Below are positions 6,570 through 10,637 of a stretch of 10,637 nt of DNA, piece by piece (the first letter of the stretch is position 1; each line of letters opens with the position of its first letter). The stretch comes from Bacteroidota bacterium. Its GTDB lineage: Bacteria; Bacteroidota; Bacteroidia; Flavobacteriales; Flavobacteriaceae. The DNA lies in contig JAJYTI010000064.1 in the NCBI GenBank assembly GCA_021793135.1, positions 1-10,637 of the forward strand, given 5' to 3'. Below the pieces are notes generated by a model. It saw only the letters and a program-made list of their open reading frames with translations. It ran no database searches and was not told where the DNA came from. Position numbers and translations under genes: made by a program.

Positions 6570-7898
6570 ATGCAATTTATACCCAATATTCTGTTTATCA
6601 TCGCTTTAGTTGCGGGTGTTGGTTTTTTTATTCGTAATAGTAAAAAAATCATTCGCAATATAAAACTAGGGAAGAAAGTAGACGTTTCTAATAATAAGAA
6701 GCAACGTTGGAATAATACCATTCGCATTGCCCTAGGTCAATCTAAAATGGTGGTAAGACCAATACCTGGAATTTTACACATTTTTGTTTACGTAGGATTT
6801 ATTATTATCAACATTGAGATGCTAGAAATAGTAATCGATGGTGTTTTTGGTACGCATCGTGTTCTCTCTTTTATGGGAGGATTTTATGATGTGCTAATTG
6901 CTTCGTTTGAAATTTTAGCATTATTAGTTATCGTTGGAGTAGCACTTTTCTGGACACGTAGGAATATTGTTCACATCAAGCGATTTGTAATGAAAGAAAT
7001 GAAAGGTTGGCCTAAGTTAGATGCTAATCTTATTCTTTATATCGAATTTGTATTGATGGTGTTGTTTTTACTGATGAATGCTACGGATTACCAATTACAA
7101 TTAAAAGGAGCAGAAGGTTATCATGTAGCAGGAAAATTTCCTATAAGTGGAATGATAGCGCCATGGTTTGAGAATATGAGTATCTCTTCACTAATTATAT
7201 TCGAGAGATCGGCTTGGTGGCTACATATTTTAGGAGTACTAGTATTTTTAAACTATTTATATTATTCAAAGCACTTGCATATTATTTTAGCATTCCCAAA
7301 TGTATATTACGGAAGTGTAGACCCAAAAGGGAAATTCCCAATTTTGGAGTCGGTTAAAAAAGAAGTGGAGATGATGATGGATCCAAATGCTGATCCTTTT
7401 GCAGCTCCGGCAGAAGATCAAGGTGAGGAAGATTCTAAGTTTGGTGCAAGCGATGTAATGGACTTAACACAAGCACAATTACTTAACGCTTATACTTGTA
7501 CAGAGTGTGGTAGATGTACTAGCGTATGTCCAGCAAATATTACTGGTAAAAAGCTTTCGCCTAGAAAGATTATGATGGATACTAGAGATAGACTAGAAGA
7601 AGTAGGGAAGAATATAGATGCTAATAATGGGGAGTTTAAACCAGATGATAAACAACTGTTAGACGATTATATATCTAGAGAAGAATTATGGGCTTGTACT
7701 ACATGTAATGCTTGTGTTGAAGCATGTCCAGTAAGTATTAACCCAATGTCTATCATTATGTCTATGCGTCAATATTTGGTGTTAGAAGAATCAGCTGCAC
7801 CAGCCGAGCTGAACGTTGCTATGTCAAACATCGAAAATAATCAAGCTCCATGGCCATATAACCAAATGGATAGATTAAACTGGAGAGACGAAAAATAA
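6570..7898 (+). CDS. Membrane cytochrome-b-like / 2x[4Fe-4S] oxidoreductase subunit
   Basis: A 442-residue protein that fuses a membrane part to a ferredoxin-like part. Hydrophobic segments lie at about 5-21, 68-88, 105-128, 153-172 and 214-232, with histidines at 70, 96, 135, 219, 235 and 237 that could bind haem b as in NarI/HdrE/DsrM-type subunits. After an acidic linker (about 268-295) come two [4Fe-4S] motifs: CTECGRCTSVCP (C310, C313, C316, C320) and CTTCNACVEACP (C376, C379, C382, C386). In HdrD, DsrK and GlpC the CCG domains follow such clusters in the same chain; here the chain stops and they are supplied by the next gene. The likely role is electron transfer between the membrane quinone pool and a cytoplasmic Fe-S partner. 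ATG at 6570 follows an A/G-rich stretch (AGAAGAGA). Substrate is unknown, and haem binding is inferred, not shown. Confidence 0.88.
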   Translation: MQFIPNILFIIALVAGVGFFIRNSKKIIRNIKLGKKVDVSNNKKQRWNNTIRIALGQSKMVVRPIPGILHIFVYVGFIIINIEMLEIVIDGVFGTHRVLSFMGGFYDVLIASFEILALLVIVGVALFWTRRNIVHIKRFVMKEMKGWPKLDANLILYIEFVLMVLFLLMNATDYQLQLKGAEGYHVAGKFPISGMIAPWFENMSISSLIIFERSAWWLHILGVLVFLNYLYYSKHLHIILAFPNVYYGSVDPKGKFPILESVKKEVEMMMDPNADPFAAPAEDQGEEDSKFGASDVMDLTQAQLLNAYTCTECGRCTSVCPANITGKKLSPRKIMMDTRDRLEEVGKNIDANNGEFKPDDKQLLDDYISREELWACTTCNACVEACPVSINPMSIIMSMRQYLVLEESAAPAELNVAMSNIENNQAPWPYNQMDRLNWRDEK

Positions 7899-7924
7899 TT
7901 TTAAAATAAAATAAGAGATACATC

Positions 7925-7941
7925 ATACGCTTATTGCGTAT
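7925..7941 (+). other. Hairpin between the two Fe-S genes
   Basis: ATACGC (7925-7930) pairs perfectly with GCGTAT (7936-7941) across a 5-base loop. It lies in the 66-bp gap between the membrane Fe-S subunit and the CCG subunit, 23 bp before the latter's start. No T-run follows, so it is not a classic intrinsic terminator. It could stabilise the upstream message, mark a processing site or bind a protein. Its significance is uncertain given its six pairs, but it stands out in AT-rich DNA. Confidence 0.35.
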
Positions 7942-7964
7942 AGTTCAAAATAAATACAATTACT

Positions 7965-8756
7965 ATGAGTAATACACTTCATGTGCCAACCATGGCAGAG
8001 TTTGTAGCCAAAGGAGAAAAACCAGAGATTTTATTTTGGGTTGGCTGTGCCGGAAGTTTCGACGATAGAGCAAAGAAAATTACAAAAGCTTTTGTGCAAA
8101 TATTAAATAAAGCAAATGTATCTTTTGCTGTATTAGGTTCGGAGGAAGGTTGTACAGGAGATCCCGCAAAACGTGCTGGTAACGAATTCTTGTTTCAAAT
8201 GCAAGCGATGACCAATATAGAAGTCTTGGATGGTTATGAGGTGCAACGTATAGTAACACATTGTCCACACTGTTTTAATACCATTGCAAACGAATACCCA
8301 CTTTTAGGTGGAAACTATGAGGTAATGCACCATACAAAGTTCTTAAAAACTTTAATGGAAGAAGGAAGATTAAAAGTAGAAGGCGGGAAATTTAAAGGAA
8401 AACGAATAACATTTCATGATCCTTGTTATTTAGGACGTGCTAATGGAGAATATGAAGCTCCGAGAGATTTACTTAAAAAATTAGAAGTAGAACTTGTAGA
8501 AATGCGTCGATGCAAATCCAATGCCCTATGTTGTGGAGCAGGAGGAGCACAGATGTTTAAAGAAGCGGAACCAGGAAATAAAGAAATCAATATAGAGCGC
8601 ACAGAAGAAGCGGCAGGTACAGAAGCAGAGATTATTGCTACAGGTTGTCCATTCTGTAATACCATGATGACCGATGGAGTAAAAGGCATAAAGCGCGAAG
8701 GCGATATGCAGGTGCTTGATATTGTAGAAATGATTGCAAACGCTGAGGATTTATAG
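7965..8756 (+). CDS. CCG-domain Fe-S protein (HdrB/HdrD C-terminal-like)
   Basis: A 263-residue soluble protein with two CCG (cysteine-rich) domains, as in the catalytic part of heterodisulfide reductase HdrB/HdrD, DsrK, GlpC and LutA. The first copy has C28 (FWVGCAGSFDD), C63 (EEGCTGDPAKR) and C100/C103 (THCPHCFNT). The second has C154 (FHDPCYLGR), C189-C190 (LCCGAGG) and C228/C231 (TGCPFCNT). The second copy keeps the full CX34-CC-X37-CXXC pattern and probably holds the special Fe-S centre; in the first copy one of the paired cysteines is glycine. It has no signal peptide or membrane segment. With the preceding gene it would rebuild one HdrD/DsrK-like unit, so the two proteins probably form a complex on the inner face of the membrane. 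ATG at 7965 gives a good N-terminus. The substrate cannot be named. Confidence 0.9.
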   Translation: MSNTLHVPTMAEFVAKGEKPEILFWVGCAGSFDDRAKKITKAFVQILNKANVSFAVLGSEEGCTGDPAKRAGNEFLFQMQAMTNIEVLDGYEVQRIVTHCPHCFNTIANEYPLLGGNYEVMHHTKFLKTLMEEGRLKVEGGKFKGKRITFHDPCYLGRANGEYEAPRDLLKKLEVELVEMRRCKSNALCCGAGGAQMFKEAEPGNKEINIERTEEAAGTEAEIIATGCPFCNTMMTDGVKGIKREGDMQVLDIVEMIANAEDL

Positions 8757-8759
8757 ATT

Positions 8760-9242
8760 ATGTACGTAGAGTTTTCTGAATTACCTGAAGATGCAAGAGT
8801 ATGGATTTATCAATCCAATCGTAAACTTTCTGACGAAGAAGTTGCCGAAATCACACAAAAAACTAAAGAATTTGTAACCAATTGGGCTGCGCATGGAAGT
8901 GGTCTATCTGCTGGTTTCGAAATAAGATATAATAGATTTATCATTCTAGGAGTAGACCAAACCGAAATACAAGCTTCTGGTTGTAGTATTGATGCATCTG
9001 TTGCATTTATTCAATCTTTAGAAAAAGATTATAATGTAGATCTATTGGATAAAATGAATGTTACTTACTATTCTGGTCAATATATCGCACACAAAACATT
9101 AACGGAATTTAGACAAATGGCTAAAAACCGTGCAGTATCTGCCAATACTATTGTGTTCAATAATCTCGTTAATACAAAAGGAGAATATCTAAATCATTGG
9201 GAAGTTCCAGCTAGCGAAAGCTGGCATAGTAGATTTATGTAG
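8760..9242 (+). CDS. Conserved Bacteroidota protein of unknown function (often mislabelled ABC transporter ATPase)
   Basis: A 160-residue soluble protein that starts 3 bp after the CCG gene, so the two are surely co-transcribed and probably translationally coupled. I recognise it as a small conserved Bacteroidota family that databases often call 'ABC transporter ATPase'. The sequence does not support that name: there is no Walker A P-loop, no ABC signature (LSGGQ) and no Walker B, and it is far too short. Visible landmarks are ARVWIYQSNRKLSDEE (12-27), FVTNWAAHGSGL (38-49), RFIILGVDQ (59-67) and SGCSIDASVAFIQSLE (73-88) with a single cysteine, C75. There is no signal peptide or membrane helix. 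Its tight linkage to the Fe-S pair suggests a role in that complex, its assembly or its regulation, but this is inference. Confidence 0.88.
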   Translation: MYVEFSELPEDARVWIYQSNRKLSDEEVAEITQKTKEFVTNWAAHGSGLSAGFEIRYNRFIILGVDQTEIQASGCSIDASVAFIQSLEKDYNVDLLDKMNVTYYSGQYIAHKTLTEFRQMAKNRAVSANTIVFNNLVNTKGEYLNHWEVPASESWHSRFM

Positions 9243-9323
9243 AAGAATTATTGTACGTACATACTATTTTGGACTGGTCTAGTGTTATAGATACATAACA
9301 TCACGCTTAATTATAATTTAGCA
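9243..9323. other. 81-bp gap with palindrome and inverted repeat before the GH3 gene
   Basis: Two symmetric elements sit here. TGTACGTACA (9252-9261) is a perfect 10-bp palindrome just after the stop of the preceding gene. TGTTAT (9283-9288) and ATAACA (9295-9300) form a 6-bp inverted repeat around a 6-base loop, 23 bp before the GH3 start. No TAnnTTTG element and no hairpin-plus-T-run terminator are present, so it is unclear whether the GH3 gene has its own promoter or is read from upstream. Confidence 0.35.
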
Positions 9324-10637
9324 TTGAAAAAACTAACTTTTATTATAGCAGTGTTGTGCTCGTCTATACTTTTAGCACAACCTGAAAATCCATTGGTAGT
9401 ATCGTCTGATGATGTCGATAACCAAATTCAATGGGTAGATAGTATATATAATTCTATGAGTTTGGAAGAGCGCATAGGACAATTATATATGGTAGATGTC
9501 TTTTCACAAGCATCTAAAGCTACTACAGACAAAATCAAAGAGTATATCAGAGATTATCATATAGGTGGAGTGATTTTTTCAAAAGGAGGTCCACATAGAC
9601 AGGCTATTCTCAATAATGAATATCAAGAACTTTCCAAAATACCTTTACTTATTGGTATGGATGCCGAATGGGGATTAGCAATGCGATTAGATTCTACCTT
9701 TGCTTATCCATGGAATATGACACTTGGCGCTGTTCAAGATGATAAACTCATTGAGCAAGTAGGTGCACGTATAGGTGAGCATAACAAGCGATTAGGGGTT
9801 CATATTAACTTTGCTCCATCTGTAGATATTAATAATAATCCACGAAATCCAATTATTGGTAATCGCTCTTTTGGAGAAATTCCTGAAGTAGTAACTCAAA
9901 AAGCACGTGCTTTTGCTCGTGGTATGGAAAGTGTAGGTACTTTAAGTAGTTTGAAACACTTTCCTGGACATGGAAATACCGACCAGGATTCGCATTTAGC
10001 TTTGCCCACCATAACAGGAACTCGCGAAGCCTTAGATAGTATCGAGCTTTATCCATATCGTCATTTGTTGCAAGAGAATGTTACAAGTAGTGTAATGACT
10101 TCTCATCTTAATGTACCTGCATTAGAGTCTAATAGTACACCAGCATCATTGTCTAAACGTATCATTACAGATTTATTAAAAAATACTTATGGTTTTCAAG
10201 GCCTGATATTTACAGATGCGTTAAATATGAAAGGCGCCACCAAAGGATTGAAAAAAGGGGAAGCCGATTTGAAAGCATTTTTAGCTGGAAGCGATATTTT
10301 GCTTATCCCAGAGAGTTTACCTGAATCGCAAGCATTAATGTTACAAGCCTGTCAGAATGGTACAATAACAGAGGAGCGACTTGCCCATTCTGTAAAGAAG
10401 ATTTTATTAGCAAAATATAAAGTTGGTCTGCAGAATTATCAACCTGTAAAGAGAGAAAGTTTATACGAAGATTTAAACACTTTAACCGATACGCTTCTGT
10501 ATCAAAAAGTGATGGAAGAAGCTATTACCATCGTAAAAAACAAAGCAGATGCATTGCCGTTTACTGGTTTAGAGGATAAGAAATTTGCTTATGTATCTTT
10601 TGGCGATGATAGCGGAACAGCTTTCTTAGAAGGATTA
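9324..10637 (+). CDS. Secreted GH3 family (NagZ-like) glycosidase, 3' end outside window
   Basis: An open frame of 438 codons with no stop, cut by the window edge. The start is TTG at 9324: an in-frame TAG lies at 9288-9290, no ATG occurs between, and the first internal ATG is codon 45. Translation from TTG gives a signal peptide (MKKLTFIIAVLCSSILLA, cut before QP), so the protein is exported. The GH3 N-terminal barrel (about 38-370) shows LIGMDAEWGLAMRL (109-122), GNRSFGEIP (179-187), KHFPGHGNTDQDSHLALP (211-228, with the NagZ-type general acid/base pair D222 and H224) and the probable nucleophile D298 in IFTDALNMKGA. The second GH3 domain has begun by about 390. NagZ-type enzymes remove terminal N-acetylglucosamine from wall fragments. 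In Bacteroidota, proteins of this type often carry a beta-lactamase-like domain at the C-terminus, which would lie beyond the window. Confidence 0.9.
   Translation, partial: MKKLTFIIAVLCSSILLAQPENPLVVSSDDVDNQIQWVDSIYNSMSLEERIGQLYMVDVFSQASKATTDKIKEYIRDYHIGGVIFSKGGPHRQAILNNEYQELSKIPLLIGMDAEWGLAMRLDSTFAYPWNMTLGAVQDDKLIEQVGARIGEHNKRLGVHINFAPSVDINNNPRNPIIGNRSFGEIPEVVTQKARAFARGMESVGTLSSLKHFPGHGNTDQDSHLALPTITGTREALDSIELYPYRHLLQENVTSSVMTSHLNVPALESNSTPASLSKRIITDLLKNTYGFQGLIFTDALNMKGATKGLKKGEADLKAFLAGSDILLIPESLPESQALMLQACQNGTITEERLAHSVKKILLAKYKVGLQNYQPVKRESLYEDLNTLTDTLLYQKVMEEAITIVKNKADALPFTGLEDKKFAYVSFGDDSGTAFLEGL

Noticed and set aside
8760..9242. ABC transporter ATPase annotation for the 160-residue protein
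   Set aside because: No P-loop, ABC signature or Walker B motif can be found, and the length is too short for an ATPase domain.
9853..10056. Minus-strand 67-codon frame inside the GH3 gene
   Set aside because: It is antisense to the catalytic GH3 region carrying KHFPGHG, which is clearly the coding strand.
1..10637. Defence system, mobile element or CRISPR array
   Set aside because: No transposase, integrase, terminal repeats, spacer arrays or defence-type gene pairs were seen. The NYN-LOTUS protein stands alone and the rest is envelope and redox housekeeping.

Overview
The window looks like chromosomal DNA from a Bacteroidota bacterium, most likely Flavobacteriaceae. The evidence is the low G+C content, the near absence of Shine-Dalgarno sequences, TTG start codons, promoter-like TTTG/TAnnTTTG motifs, and proteins of clearly flavobacterial type (a cysteine-free LptD, a short MCE protein with the C-terminal signature of this phylum, and a 160-residue Bacteroidota protein often mislabelled 'ABC transporter ATPase'). 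No RNA gene, CRISPR array, transposon or phage gene is visible.

Layout. Bases 1-406 are a very AT-rich non-coding stretch with a 14-bp direct repeat and one good promoter candidate. It leads into an NYN nuclease/LOTUS-domain protein (407-1183, +). This gene converges, with a gap of only 12 bp, on a minus-strand pair: lptD (outer-membrane LPS translocon) followed by ridA (enamine/imine deaminase). Divergently from lptD runs a plus-strand series that fills the rest of the window: an exported Amidase_3 peptidoglycan amidase with a SPOR-like tail, an MCE/MlaD lipid-transfer protein, a membrane cytochrome-b-like/2x[4Fe-4S] protein, a CCG-domain Fe-S protein, a small conserved protein of unknown function, and the first 438 codons of a secreted GH3 (NagZ-like) glycosidase cut by the window edge.

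How the genes fit together. Most of the window concerns the cell envelope: LPS insertion (LptD), peptidoglycan cleavage (amidase, GH3) and lipid movement (MCE). Set inside it is a two-gene redox module. The membrane protein carries a NarI/DsrM-like part and two ferredoxin clusters, and its partner carries the two CCG domains. Together they resemble a rearranged HdrDE/DsrMK/GlpC-type quinone-linked oxidoreductase whose substrate cannot be read from the sequence. The 160-residue protein starts 3 bp behind the CCG gene and is the best candidate for an undescribed partner.

Two genes here (MCE and GH3) cannot use ATG and must start at TTG, and a TTG is also the better start for lptD. All three encode exported or membrane-anchored envelope proteins. 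I see no strong evidence for a wholly new system. The Fe-S module plus its uncharacterised partner is the most worthwhile target.
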